From Liolophura sinensis (lineage: Eukaryota; Mollusca; Polyplacophora; Chitonida; Chitonidae): a stretch of DNA of 64,000 nt. The position numbers were made by a program, and so were the translations under genes. The stretch lies in NCBI RefSeq assembly GCF_032854445.1, contig NC_088304.1, positions 8,011,704 to 8,075,703 of the forward strand. The letters run 5' to 3'. Shown one piece after another: positions 1-12,600 of the stretch. Numbering within the stretch: the first letter of the stretch is position 1; each line of letters begins with the position of its first letter. The notes under the pieces were generated by a model. It did not search any database, was not told the DNA's origin, and saw only the letters and a program-made list of their open reading frames with translations.

Positions 1-179
1 TAATCTAAGTAGACCTCCAGATTCTGAACTTGAAATTCATTTGGCTGATTGGTACTTTTTGAGGTTGCATGTACTCAAGAGTTCTCTCATGTGATGGCAG
101 TCAGTCTTAGGAGACTACAATTTGGGATAAAATAATCTGGCCTGTTTTATTAAATTATTGTCAATATATTTTTTGACAG

Positions 180-537
180 TTTCTCCATCCAAACAGCGGA
201 ACGTGAATGCCCCAGATAATTCTAAAGGTGAGTGATTTTCTTGCTATAGTGGTGAGTTTCTCCTGTCTTCCTCCACTGACATAACTGACGTTATTTGCCA
301 TCTGAGATCTCTTGGCTGTCTTCTGAACTTTAAAAATGATTTATCTTGCTTGGTCAATATATCCGTCCTAAGATATTAAACATATAACCTTCTATCATTT
401 ATTTTCTTTTAGAAGACTTACAGCACATGAATGAAAAATTGAAGAGAGAGCTGGCAGACCTGGAAGGGGAAATCAAACAACATCAGCAGTTACAGCGATC
501 CAAAAACAGTTATCATGCGGGGCCTGGCAAGAGATAA
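180..537 (+). CDS. Last two exons of a coiled-coil protein (partial, 3' end)
   Basis: Two exons join in frame. The first (180-227) follows a TTTTTTGACAG acceptor and ends at AAAG/GTGAGT. The second (413-537) follows a pyrimidine-rich TTTTCTTTTAG acceptor and ends at TAA (535-537). The split codon G+AA gives Glu. The visible C-terminus is about 56 residues: a short polar stretch with SPSKQ, then a charged heptad-like segment containing EKLKRELADLEGEI followed by Gln-rich sequence, ending PGKR. This reads as a coiled coil. The upstream exons lie outside the window, so I do not recognise the protein. A faint resemblance to the coiled-coil part of SFR1/Mei5-type recombination factors is not strong enough to name it. 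The end of the coding sequence and its stop are repeated in the array that follows. The exon structure is fairly secure; the function is unknown. Confidence 0.6.
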
Positions 538-559
538 CACCCTGCTGTAAAGAGAAGAG

Positions 560-1590
560 AGTGGAGTGAGCGAAACTTCAGGGAGAAATCAACAGCATCA
601 GCAGTTACAACTCAAGAGCAGAGTTAGTAGGCCTGTATGGAGAAATCAAACATCAGCAGTCACAGTGATCCAAAAACAGTTATCACTCAGGGCCTGGCAA
701 GAGATTACACCTTGTTGTAAAGAAATGAGAGGGGAGCTAACAGGAGAAATCAAACATCAGCAGTCACAGCGATCCAAAAACAGTTATTACTCAGGGTCTG
801 GCAAGAGATTACACCTTGTTGTAAAGAAATGAGAGGGGAGCTAGCAGGAGAAATCAAATATCAGCAGTTACAGTGATCCAAAAACAGTTATTACTCAGGG
901 TCTGGCTAGAGATTACACCTTGTTGTAAAGAAATGAGAACAGAGCTAGCAGGAGGAATCAAATATCAGCAGTTACAGTGATCCAAAAACAGTTGTTACTC
1001 AGGGCCTGGCTAGAGATTACACCTTGTTGTAAAGAAATGAGAGCGGAGCTAGCAAGAGAAATCAAACATCAGCAGTTACAGTGATCCAAAAACAGTTGTT
1101 ACTCAGGGCCTGGCAAGAGATTACACCTTGTTGTAAAGAAATGAGAGCAGAGCTAACAGGAGAAATCAAACATCAGCAGTTACAGTGATCCAAAAACAGT
1201 TATTACTCAGGGTCTGGCTAGAGATTACACCTTGTTGTAAAGAAATGAGAGCGGAGCTAACAGGAGAAATCAAACATCAGCAGTCACAGCGATCCAAAAA
1301 CAGTTATTATTCAGGGTCTGGCAAGAGATTACACCTTGTTGTAAAGAAATGAGAACAGAGCTAGCAGGCCTGTATGGAGAAATCAAACATCAGCAGTCAC
1401 AGCGATCCAAAAACAGTTATTACTCAGGGTCTGGCAAGAGATTACACCTTATTGTAAAGAAATGAGAGGGGAGCTAGCAGGAGAAATTAAATATCAGCAG
1501 TTACAGTGATCCAAAAACAGTTATTACTCAGGGTCTGGCAAGAGATTACACCTTGTTGTAAAGAGAAGGGGGCAGAGACCAACATAAATT
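560..1590 (+). repeat. 104-bp tandem array derived from the preceding terminal exon
   Basis: About nine to ten units have a spacing of 103-105 bp, measured between successive GATCCAAAAACAG motifs (near 667, 771, 874, 979, 1083, 1187, 1291, 1403 and 1508). One unit is 112 bp because of a TGTATGG insertion. Each unit repeats the end of the upstream exon (GGAGCTAGCAGGAG, AAATCAAACATCAGCAG, GTCTGGCAAGAGATTACACC) plus its 3' flank (TTGTTGTAAAG). The exon reads GAGATAACACC, with TAA as the stop, whereas the units read GAGATTACACC. Confidence 0.9.
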
Positions 1591-1597
1591 GCACTGA

Positions 1598-2566
1598 AAG
1601 CTGCTCTTTCGTATGCGAAAGGTTGAGGGCACCAATAATGACTCTACACGTATGAATGTCCTACATGACACCCACCCCTGCTGTCAGATAATCCCGGTTA
1701 GTACCTGGATTAAGGATTTACCTGTACATCACCTGGTATTATATGTGTGAAGAGAAAAAATTTCCCCTGATTTCTCTTGTTTTATATGTACAAATGCATG
1801 TAAATTAATTATGAAAATAATGCATTCATGCTGCTAACGTATAAATTGTGATTCACTATTACTGTGTTAGTATTTATTTATTTATTTTCATATTTCCCTA
1901 ACTTCGGGCTGTGTGTTCCACATGGGATATAATTTGAGTCATTCTAGATCTCTTTGGAGTCAGTCTAGTAAAGGCAATGTTTGATTGGCACAGAAACAGT
2001 TTGAATGCAGTTCATTCGAGCTGTCGACCTCAGCAGAGAAATGATTTTGGAATGTGTCGGTTCACTATTATCATATTGTATTCGTATCCTGATGGTGTTG
2101 GCCGGTCTGCATTCATGAGTCACGGGGCTGTCAGTACGTCATCATGCGTCCGGTGTCATTTCAGCTGGGCTACACGTAATTGTCTCCATCCATACAAGCA
2201 TGATGACCACTACAGAATCAGGTGAAACAAAATGCCATTGATTTTACGAGATCAACAGATTTGGTGGAAAAATGTTGAAAATCTTTATTTTGCATTGCTT
2301 ATTAAATATATTGCCGTGGGTGAAACGGTAGAGGTAGAGTATTGTACATCTATGGTGGAACTTGGCATTCTTGATCAAATGTTTATAATTTTAGTGAAAT
2401 TTTGTCCAAATCTTACATAAAACATCGATGTTTGACCAACCTTCAGATGGGACAAGGACTGATGGCAGACATCTGGATGGCGAGATTAAGATGACCTTCA
2501 TATGTTCATATTTCAGATGACTGCGTTTAAGTCAGAGCCTTATTCCCTGATGCCTTCTAAATGACT
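1598..2566. other. No recognised feature
   Basis: AT-rich sequence follows the 104-bp array. Short open frames at 1977-2225 and 2232-2420 show no recognisable domain or splice context, and I see no repeat. Confidence 0.5.
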
Positions 2567-2788
2567 ATTTCACTTATACGACGGCGACCAGCATTATGGT
2601 TGGTGGAAACAGGGCACAGCCCGGGGGAAACCCACGACCATCCGCAGGTTGCTGGAAGACCTTCCCACATACGGCCGGAGAGGAAGCCAGCATGAGCTGG
2701 ACTTGAACTCACAGCGACCGCATTGGTGAGAGACTCCTGGGTCATTACGCTATCCTAGCGCGCTAACCAAATGAGCCACGGAGGCACC
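2567..2788 (-). mobile_element. tRNA-derived SINE (family 1)
   Basis: Read on the minus strand this starts with a tRNA-like head: box A-like TGGCTCATTTGGTTAGCGCG and box B-like GAGTTCAAGTCC. The family body follows (GGCTTCCTCTCCGGCCGTA, CCATAATGCTGGTCGCCGTC). The 3' (AATA)n tail is missing at the left end. The same family recurs at least ten times in the window. Its layout matches the tRNA-headed SINEs widespread in molluscs, possibly the V-SINE group, although the exact subfamily cannot be set by eye. Confidence 0.85.
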
Positions 2789-3540
2789 CTGATACTTGTG
2801 AGTTCAAAGGCTAGGTATGCTGCGATTCTTGACAGAGAAGTGAGCATGATGAGTAGATATTATATATGTTTGCCTCTTTCTACAGTGCCAAGTGCTTGTT
2901 CTCGTGTGTGAACTACCTGTCTATCAGCAGGTGTAAATACCGGTACATATTTATTTTTGAAAGTTAGCGCTAACGCATCTTTTTCTCGTTAGGAAACTAC
3001 ACAATGGATGACTGTATGTTTAAATTCAGGAAGCTTGTGCTTCCTCTATCACTGAGCCTGAAGGCCGTCGTACAGATTAAGTCAGAAAATCTTGAGTAAT
3101 TGCAGTTAACGTCACTGTATTTTTTTTACCTAATTCTCCTTAAGCCACGGTGCTAGGGGGCGTATAATTTGCTGCTATATATGCATTTACAGAAACAGAA
3201 TAAAAGCCTAGCTGAAGTGATTTAACACGAGGCCGCATTTCACCGTTACCTGTGACCATTTGTCAGTTGGGGGTTTCACTGACATTCACTCAGTAAATAA
3301 TCAAGGTCAGGCAATCCAAAAAAGGGATTATAACAGTTAATCAATAGGGCGGATTTCCTGAAATCCAGCCTCGGTTGTTTGGGCAGAAGCTTCAAGTCTG
3401 GAGGTGTATCCAGTAACTATGGCAGGCGACGGGCGGTGGTGTCACCCACCATTAACCTGACCTCTGTCGTACAAGTTCTGTGACTAACTATTCGATACAC
3501 CCGTGACTTGATTCTAGCGATGTGGCGGAGAAGGCAATAC
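2789..3540. other. No recognised feature
   Basis: Unique-looking AT-rich sequence between two SINE copies. I see no coding exon or clear repeat. Confidence 0.4.
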
Positions 3541-3649
3541 AGCAACTTACGGATGGTTCTGCCCGGTTTCCTCCTACCATAATGCTGGTGAGCGTAGCAC
3601 AAGTGTAATATTCTTGAGTACGGCGTAAAACACCAATCAAATAAATAAG
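3541..3649 (+). mobile_element. 5'-truncated SINE (family 1)
   Basis: This is the 3' part of the family: GCCCGGTTTCCTCCTACCAT, then ATTCTTGAGTACGGCGTAAA and the CACCAATCAAATAAATAA tail. The tRNA head is absent. Confidence 0.85.
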
Positions 3650-4957
3650 TATCGCGCCAAGCTCGACATTCAGTCATTCTATACATAACAAGGGTCACAC
3701 AGTAAAATAGCCCCATGCTGTTTATAAACTTGGCAGGGTGAATTTTGTGTACCGATAAGGTATGGATTGATTGATTGTAACGTGAGGGAATCGAGAAAAG
3801 TCACAATTAATACACAATTAAACATAATTTAAATCAATAATATCCATGACGAGTACATATCTAAACACTTGAACAGCCGGATGCTTTGACTGTGTTCCTA
3901 TCATGTATATATATATAGATGGCGATGGTAGGAATTGTCCGTAACCTCCCGTCTTATGACCTTGCTTTATTGCGCTGCCAGTATAGGAGCTTTCTGCAGT
4001 TGCCTGTGTTTTCACTGGGCGGCGTTGTTCTCTTGGTGGACGTAGGTCAATGTTTGTGTATGAAAGTTTGCCGAAATTCACGTTTTCAGAGGAAGTCATC
4101 AGAGGAATCAAGGTTTGCTGACAGACCCTGAATATTCATCGGCACCAGTAACAATGTATATTTCGTGACATCCAACACAGAAAAAATGGGGAACGCGAAG
4201 AAATGGGTGCTTGTCAAATATTTTGACGGCATGCCAAAAAATAGAGATCTACAACTTGTTCAGAATCTCCTCCACAACTGAAGGATGGAGGTATGTTTGT
4301 AACTCATACGCACGTAAAACTCCTTTCTCAAAGTGCATATCGGGGGAAAAACGTGCAATATCAATCAAGTAGCAAGAAAGGCGTTTTATGTTTGTAGCCA
4401 CAATATGATTCTTAAAATGAGAAAGCATCTACGTGGTACATCTGACTGCGTGTAATGACTATGTGAAACTGAATTAGTTACCCATTCAGTGGCTCAGATT
4501 TGCTGATGTATTGGCCTGAGGATAATGATATTAAACCTACAGCAAAGCGGCTGCATCTTATCTGAGCTTGTACATGTACAAAGACCAAAACGGTTTCCTG
4601 TCACGCAGTCTTAACGACTTGAGGGATAGTTTCAATTTTGACCTGCGTATGGCGTGTACATATCTCGCCTTGTAGCATTTGTTAGATCCTGTGTGTTATT
4701 TTTCTTTCAGTGACTTAACCAATTTGCATTAGTAATCAAAATACTGTGATATCTCTGTATTCCATGAATATGTCACTCTACAACGTATCATTGTAACAAA
4801 ATGTATTTTAATGTTGCATGAGTTGCATTGTAACAGAAGAGCTTTCAATGATCTTCACCCCTGAGCATGCTAGATGTATAGCTGATGTTTGTTTCTTCAA
4901 ATGTACTGTGAGGCCATTTACCTTAGTGTGGATCCTTACATGAGGGAAGGCGGCTAT
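3650..4957. other. No recognised feature
   Basis: AT-rich sequence with scattered short open frames on both strands (3818-4131) that overlap each other and show no domain. A short (TA)n run is near 3906. Confidence 0.4.
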
Positions 4958-5170
4958 AATTTATTTATCTACTTGAGAATTTACTAAGAATATTTTACTT
5001 ATATGCCGATACCCAGCATTATGGTGGGAAGAAACCCACAACAGGCTGCTAGCAGACCTTTCCACCTACGGCCGGAGAGGAAGCCAGCATGGGCTGGCCT
5101 TGAACTCACAGCGGCTGCATTGGTGGGATGCTCCTGGGTCATTGCGTGCTAACTCCCTCAACCACCGGAG
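4958..5170 (-). mobile_element. SINE (family 1), diverged
   Basis: A degenerate TTTATTTAT tail is at the left. Then come CCAGCATTATGGTGGGAAG, the conserved CGGCCGGAGAGGAAGCCAGC block and the box B region GAACTCACAGC (minus-strand head at the right). An internal deletion removes part of the body. Confidence 0.8.
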
Positions 5171-5399
5171 AGATTTAACACAACGATGTGATAAATACTC
5201 ACAAATTAACTCACAAATGTGCATGTACACCTGTACCCTTCTGTATTTATTTCTCCATGGCGTTACTTTTACAGTTCTATAATGCCTGTGTACGGTCTTG
5301 CACCGCCGTTTGGGCCCTATATGCGCATCATACCTCCTCTTTATAATGCCAAAAATACTAAGCGCATAATATAACAGGTAATATGTATGTAAACAAACC

Positions 5400-6365
5400 T
5401 TAAACAACGAAATTTTCACAGAACGGCACTGCATGTAAGGTTACTATCCAGCAATCTGACTTTACTTCACGGCACTGTAGAGTGACTTCACGGCACTTTA
5501 AGGTGATTGTCCGGTACTTTGAGTTACTTCACCGCACAGTGAAGCTACTACAGGGTACTGCATTGTTCACTGCACTGCATTGCACTGTAACTTTATTACA
5601 CGTGCCTGTCTGTTTACTACACAGTGCAGTAATGTTATTACACGACACTGTGTGTTTACTGCACAGCACGTTGAGGTAATTGCACGGTACTTTAATTTTA
5701 CTCCTTGTCACCGTGAGGTTACTGCACTGTAACGTTTTTCGGTACTAAAAGGTTACAAAACGGCGATGTGAGCGATTAAGGTGAGTTACTGTAAGGTTAC
5801 TGTACGTTATTGACGGTTATTGCACATTAATGGTATTTACTATAGTTATTAAACGGCACTGAAAGGTTATTACACTGCACTGTTTGTTTACTTCACGGTA
5901 CTGTAAAGTTATTACAAATAACTGAAAGGTTTCTACACGGCACTGTGTGTTTACTGGACGGCACTGTGAGATAATTCCACTGTACTTTGGGTTTACCCCA
6001 TAACACCGTTACTGCTTGGCACTGTAACGTTATTTCACAGTAGTGTAAGGTTTACTAGAAAGCATAGTGAATTTAGGCCTGCTACTCACCTGTGTGAGTT
6101 AAGCGCAAGTCACTGAAAGCTTACTACACGGCAATGTGAGGGCACTGTACGATACTGTAAGGTTACTGCAAGATACTGTGAATTTACTGAACGGCACTAT
6201 AAAGTTATTACACGGTATTGAAAGGTTATTAAACGGCATTGAAAGGTACTTATAAAAACTGAGTTTACCTCACGACCGTGTAAGGTTACTAGAAGGGTCT
6301 TTGAATTTACTGTACGGTACTGTGAGTTTACTGCACTGCTCTGTAACGTTTTTTCACGGTAGTTA
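5400..6365. repeat. Degenerate short tandem repeat (GGCACTGTAAGGTTACT-type)
   Basis: Dozens of diverged units of about 20-30 bp are built from variants of GGCACTGTAAGGTTACTGCAC. Units differ by many substitutions and small indels, so this is an old array. Short open frames here are incidental. Confidence 0.8.
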
Positions 6366-7429
6366 GCATGTTAAAACGTAGCATGATGTAAATAACATAT
6401 CATTTGTGTGATACAAGAACGACGTTTTGTCAAAGTAAACTTTTACAGGTTGTAGTTTATACTTGCATGATTTAGTCAGATCAAGTTTTATTTATTTGTG
6501 TATAACGCCAGTACACGAGAGTTACTTACAAGATCGCGGCAAGGGTAGGCCGTGCAGGAAACCAGATACCGACAGAAGGCAGATTTGAACACCTCGTAAT
6601 TAAAATTAACCGTCACCTAAATTGTATGCTAACTGTATGTTCATACAGAATGATGACTTACTTTGGATTTCCAGAAATAAAAATCTAGAAATCTTTCTAG
6701 AAAAGCGGTAGAAAGAGGAAGTATTTCTTGTGAACGGAGTCGGTGGAGCTGTGGGCTCTCTAGTGGGTCAAATCGCAAAGTTAAAGGTTGGATTGTCTCC
6801 CCTTATCTGGCTCCCGCCTATGACGATGTGACTCACGATTGCCTTCATCTCGCGGTACGAAATCCGAAGTTTGACCTAGTGCTGAGTCATTTTGATCTAA
6901 GCTGCATAAAATACTTTCTGCTGACTCAAACATCAACAATTTGTATTTAAAAAAATTAATGTTGTAAAATGTGGGGTTTTGATAGGATAAGGAGCAAAGA
7001 ACTAAACGTCTGCAATACAGTAAAACGTGCTGACATGATCCGATTACGAGAATAGATTTCAAACAGAACAGTTTATATTTATATATTCATGTTTTTCCAC
7101 TCGGCAGTAAAGTGTGGCTTAGGCTCAAGATGTCTATGTAGACACGCAGGACACTGAACATAAAATAAGAAATATGATTTGTCAGAATTGTAGCTTGCTG
7201 CGGATACTCGTATGTATCACGGGAGCACCAATTCACTGTTATTCTTGAGTTGTCGTAAAACTGAATTGTGTATGTAACTGAGCAAATTCAGAGAGAATCT
7301 TATCTATGATGTGAACAAAAATGTTGTTTGTAGGGTTTCACATTATTTGCAAAGGTCGCTTGCTATACTTTCGCGTTAAAGGCTGTAAAACAAATCTTTT
7401 ATTTATACCACAGTCCATGAAGGAAAAGC
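6366..7429. other. Mostly featureless, with a decayed repeat fragment
   Basis: At about 6485-6595 a TTTATTTATTTG start, AGGAAACCAGATACCGACAG and GATTTGAACACC resemble an eroded minus-strand SINE. The remainder shows nothing recognisable. Confidence 0.35.
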
Positions 7430-8530
7430 GCGTTACAGGGCTACATGCTGCTGAATGGGCCAATGGTTGTCTCTTGTTAAAACCTATGTTGTGAATACGG
7501 TTACAGGGCTACATGCTGCTGAATGGGCCAATGGTTGTCTCTTGTTACAATCTATGTTGTGAATACGGTTACAGGGCTACATGCTGCTGAATGGGCCAAT
7601 GGTTGTCTCTTGTTACAACCTATGTTGTGAATACGGTTACAGGGCTACATGCTGCTGAATGGGCCAATGGTTGTCTCTTGTTACAATCTATGTTGTGAAT
7701 ACGGTTACAGGGCTGCAAGCTGGTGAATGGGCCGATTGTTACCTCTTGTAACAATCTTTGTTGTGAATACGGTTACAGGGCCGCACGCTGGTGAATGGGC
7801 CAATGGTTGTCTCTTGTTACAATCTATGTTGTGAATACGGTTACAGGGCTGCAAGCTGGTGAATAGGCCGATTGTTGCCTCTTGTAACAATCTTTGTTGT
7901 GAATACGGTTACAGGGCTGCACGCTGGTGAATGGGCCAATGGTTGTCTCTTGTTACAATCTATGTTGTGAATACGGTTACAGGACTGCAAGCTGGTGAAT
8001 GGGCCAATTTTTGCCTCTTGTAACAATCTTTGTTGTGAATACGGATACAGGGCTGTCTGCCGGTGAATGGGCCATTTGTTGCCTCTTGTAACAATCTTTG
8101 TTGTGAACACGGTTACAGGGCTGTCTGCTGGTGAATGGGCCAATTGTTGCCTTTTGTAACAATCTTTGTTGTGAACACAGTTACAGGGCTGTCTGCTGGT
8201 GAATGAGCAAATTGTTGCCTCTGGTAACAGTCTATGTTGTGAATACGGTTACAGGGCTGCATGCTGGTGAATGAGCCACACGTTTCTTCTTGTATCAATG
8301 TATATTGTGAATACGGTTACAGGGCTCCATGCCAGTAAATGAGCCACTTGTTTCCTCTTGTATCAATCTATGTTGTGAATACGGAACTGTTTGCTGATAA
8401 CAACTGTTTGTTCCTCTGATAACAACCTTTGTTGTGAATACGGTTACAGAGCTGTCTGTCGGTGAAGTGAGCCATTTGTCTGCCTTGTTTCAATCTGTGT
8501 TGTGTATAAGGTTACAGGGCTGCCTGCTGA
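7430..8530. repeat. 68-bp tandem array
   Basis: About 16 units follow the pattern GGTTACAGGGCT, GCTGAATGGGCC, TTGTCTCTTGTTACAATC, TATGTTGTGAATAC with a 68-bp period. Left units are nearly identical (CTACATGCTGCTG variant) and right units are progressively diverged (CTGTCTGCTGGTG variant). A displaced partial unit (GTCGTGAATACTGTTTCAGGG) lies beyond the SINE at about 8822-8855. Confidence 0.95.
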
Positions 8531-8536
8531 GAAGTA

Positions 8537-8820
8537 TTATGTATGTATGTATGTTTATATGTATGCATGGGTCTTTACGTCGCACTTAAACAATGTTTTA
8601 GTCATATGACGACGAGGAGTCATGCGGTGTGTGCACATATATATTTTCTTCTTGTAGCAAGGAGAGTCCGTGTCGCCAAAATGCTGCCACCACTAAAGTA
8701 TCATGCCGAAACACCAGACATGACACCCGACCTAATCATGTTTCCTTGCTTTAAACTCTGCTGAGCACCGTGTGAAGCAGAAACATGCATCATTTTTAAA
8801 GTCTGGTTTGATACCGGCCA
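8537..8820 (-). mobile_element. tRNA-derived SINE (family 2), head-truncated, inserted in the 68-bp array
   Basis: The left end is an (ATGT)n tail, then TTTACGTCGCACTTAAACAA, GTCATATGACGACGAGGAGT, CCGCCAAAGTGCTGC-like and AGTATCATGCCGAA blocks. The same blocks recur in order at 22455-22737, where a tRNA-like head is present. Here the head is cut near TTGATACCGGCC. Array sequence resumes immediately to the right. Confidence 0.8.
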
Positions 8821-9019
8821 TATGTCGTGAATACTGTTTCAGGGCTGCAAGGTGATTTCCTTTACTGGCATAGAGGAGGAGTGTATGTGAGAGAGACGAT
8901 GTGACATCGTGTACAATTACAGTCAGATGGTTGACCAAGTACAGGCAATCAATGCAGTGGCTCCGGATGGCGCAGATTGCTTCTTTGACAAAGTAAATTG
9001 CCATGGGCCACGACAGCTC

Positions 9020-9595
9020 GTGTGGCTAGTGGTTGTGTACCCACATCTGCTGTTGTATAGTGGTTGTGTACCCACAGCTCGCGTGCTTGCCTTGTGGTTG
9101 TGTACCCACAGCTCGCGTGCTTGCCTTGTGGTTGTGTACCCACATCTCGCGTGCTTGCTTTGTTGTGTACCCACAGTTCGCGTGCTTGCCTTGTGGTTGT
9201 GTACCCACAGCTCGCGTGCTTGCCTTGTGGTTGGGTACCTACAGCTCGCGTGCTTGCCTTGTGGTTGTGTACCCACAGCTCGCGTGCTTGCCTTGTGGTT
9301 GTGTACCCACAGCTCGCGTGCTTGCCTTGTTGTGTACCCACAGCTCGCGTGCTTGCCTTGTTGTGTACCCACAGTTCGCGTGCTTGCCTTGTGGTTGTGT
9401 ACCCACAGCTCGCGTGCTTGCTTTGTTGTGTACCCACAGTTCGCGTGCTTGCCTTGTGGTTGTGTACCCACAGCTCGCGTGCTTGCCTTGTGGTTGTGTA
9501 CCCACAGCTCGTGTGCTTGCCTTGTGGTTGTGTACCCACAGCTCGTGTGCTTGCCTTGTGGTTGTGTACCCACAGCTCGTGTTGTCTAGTGGAGT
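9020..9595. repeat. 34/31-bp tandem array
   Basis: About 17 units of GTGTACCCACAGCTCGCGTG plus CTTGCCTTGTGGTT (34 bp) alternate irregularly with a 31-bp variant lacking GTG. The unit has no stop codon in several frames on either strand, so overlapping open frames of up to about 226 codons appear on both strands. They are repeat artefacts. Confidence 0.95.
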
Positions 9596-9604
9596 TGCAC
9601 TAGA

Positions 9605-12600
9605 ACCACGCCCCTCTCAGAACCACAGAACCACGCCCCTCTCCTCTGGACCCTCTGCTAAGAGCCTTGCCATTCCGTTGTTGTTTTTTTGTTTTGTTGT
9701 TGTTGTTGTCTGAAAAACAAACCTTCTGTCCTAGGTCGGGTTTTTGTTATACCGGATGTTTCATGGTATTAATTGTCTTTTTTAAATCCAGATTGGCGGG
9801 AAATTATTCACTGCTGGTGTGAAATCGATGAGACAGTTTGTCAGATTAGCTGTATGCGGACGAAAAAAACTATTTACTACCGTCCGCAAGTTGCTGGCAG
9901 ACCTTCCCACTTACCAATACTACTTGAGCGCAGATCTTTTGTTCTTCTGAATTGTATAACTTAGCTGTCGCCGGGAGCTTGGAGTTGAGGCTCATCAGTT
10001 TCCATTTCGTCTGACGCGCCCGACTTTTGACCACTCATCTTGTAGACTCGAATTTAGGTAAGAAGAATGGTCAAGTAGCTAACAGAATCTGGTCTTTTTC
10101 TCCAGGACATTTCGGTTTCTTCCTCTCATAAAGTAAATCAGTGTTGAAGTCAGCCTGGCATTATACCGTTGCAGAACAGTGATAGCATAGGCCTACACCG
10201 AATATTTAAATCACGGCTTATTGTTTTCCATATTACAGGACCGACTTAAATAGCGAATTAATGGGCCAAGAACCCAAGATCGACGGTTTTGTGTTTACTG
10301 GTGGTTGTCAGAATGGAATTCGGCCATTGGTAAAATGGTGCAGTGGATGGATTAGGTAAGGGGCCGTTTTGGCATTAAAATCTCGTCCAGTTATCACCTC
10401 TGTCGGGCAATGAATCATGTACGAAGTCAGCGGGAAAAGCCTACTCAGTTGTATTTAAGTACAACGTCCACAGGTCACATTTGGTGCAAGCCTGGAAGTT
10501 TAAAATCTACATTATACTACATACATGCATGCTCGGCGTATATGCCTGTACATATTTTGTTCAGAACAGTCCCAAGTGTAGGCAACAAACGCTGAATGAA
10601 CTGACTCGAAGTTTTAGACACAGTGCCGAGTAGAAAAATGCTTCTGGTAATCAGGCTAACACGAAGACACGAAGACACGAAGGGTGTGCTGCATGACAGA
10701 GGTTCGCAACACCCGATTAAATCTGAATACTAATCAGAATGGCAGTGTGATACACCCATGATAAGCCCACGGTACGCCCATGATGGGCCCATGATATGTC
10801 CATGGGGGGCCCAGGGTGGGCTGATCATGACCGTAGAGCGTAGAATCGCGTCAGAAAAGCAGCAGTGAGAGAAATAGGGTTGCATGTATGATGGTCGTAT
10901 TTTATTCGGCTAAGAACCGGATGTAGGCCTACTGTTTATCAAATTAAGACATAACTAATAACGGCGGAAGGGAGTGGGGCTTGGGGGTCCTGATATCCCT
11001 CTCTTTTAGAAAACCCTGTGTTACGTGATGTCAAATAAAACAGATAACCCGCAATTTTGATCAGAGAATATCCTGGCTAAAAGGAGCAATTGATATCGCA
11101 TCTGAGTTCTTCGGCTGAATATGCCGGTTAAACTAATTTGTTTAGATATAGGCCTACATGTAGCGTCCACAAAACGTGTGGTGTATAGAGAGCAAGACTT
11201 TTTTTTTTTTTACAACGTCCTTGTTTGTTTATCAGATTCTATACCAACATGCACGAGACGTTCCAGTGTCGTGCTCTTCAGAACTTTGAAATAGTTGGAA
11301 TCAGCCATTAGGCTTTCTCATGTACTAAGTGACAGAAATATTGTACAAAGTGATGGAAGTACTGTACGGGGTGGCGGAAATAATATTGAATGTGGCGAAA
11401 GAAAAGGTGGAGTACCAAACGTCAACCCTCTAAGGAGGACAAATAACATATCATTAGAGAGTATTTGTGATATTTGACAAAAATGTTATACACAATTTGA
11501 AATGTCCATATCCTTCTGTGAGTGGTTTCAGAGCCATTATAGAATGTGTGTTGGACAGCACTTCACCACAGACATGGGGTTGAGAATGGGACCATTAAAC
11601 ATTCACATTGTCAATACAAAATTTAGTACACGGGAACAAAAGCGCTTTCAGTTTTATTCCCGTTTTGTTATTGCACTTCCACAACAAAAGAATGTACGGC
11701 TCTCCCGACTGGGCTTAATTTCTGACAGAAAATCGACCTCTGCTACCTGACAATTCCTCACTTCCGGTCTTAATGGATTACCGCTTTTCTCTTTGTGGTG
11801 AACTGTTGGCTGTGTAAAGCATGACATTTACAGGTCTCAAGTGCCATTGTCCGCACAAACGGGTCAAGTTCACGCTCAATTCAGTTCGTGTGTTCGCTCT
11901 TTATAGTGAACCTTGATTGACGAGATAGTTTTATGAAGCGCTCGACAGAGAAACAACAACAACAAAATCGTTAGAACACGTTACTGATTTCTTATCTTCT
12001 CAACTTATTTCAGATTTAAATGTACCTACTATATAACTCATATTCGCACTGAATTACTAGGGATTTAGAGAACCTTCTGGATTGACAATCAGTTCAGATG
12101 GCTAAACCTTCGGTCAGCGAAGTCGCTAGTTTGAATGTGGCACCGAGTTGCTCATCTGGTGCCGTGCGACATGAGGCTTCATGAGATACCTGCTGGGAGA
12201 CGGTGGTTTTCTGAAGGCTTTCTACATTCCTAAAACTAACTGGCTCTTAAACAGGGAGTAAATCATCAGTCAAACAAATATATTGCCAAAGAGTTTATTT
12301 AAATCTTGATACACTCCGGACTTTTGGAATTCTACGACATAACAGACATTGTTATAACATCACAGGCGGTGTTACCGGTATGCTGTACACCAGCTTACTC
12401 AAAGGGGACATTACTTCGCTTAAAACTTACTACTTATTCTCTTAAAACGATTGTGTACGAGTAGTACATAATATTGTGGTAAAAATGTACATCCACATAA
12501 TCTGTAGCCAAACGATGTACCACTTTTACACTTATCATTGTGGATGTGCAAATTTGTATACAGTCGATTCTACACAGGAGCCTATTGGAGATACTGTAAA

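Noticed and set aside
413-537. Naming the coiled-coil gene as SFR1/Mei5
   Set aside because: Only a generic coiled-coil resemblance is visible in about 56 residues, and the upstream exons are missing.
2700-2788. Functional tRNA gene
   Set aside because: The box A/B-like head is part of a SINE body repeated across the window and does not fold into a full cloverleaf with proper stems as far as I can see.
8909-9713. Overlapping frames of about 180-226 codons on both strands
   Set aside because: All fall in the 34/31-bp array, and several frames are open simultaneously. There is no domain and no splice signal.
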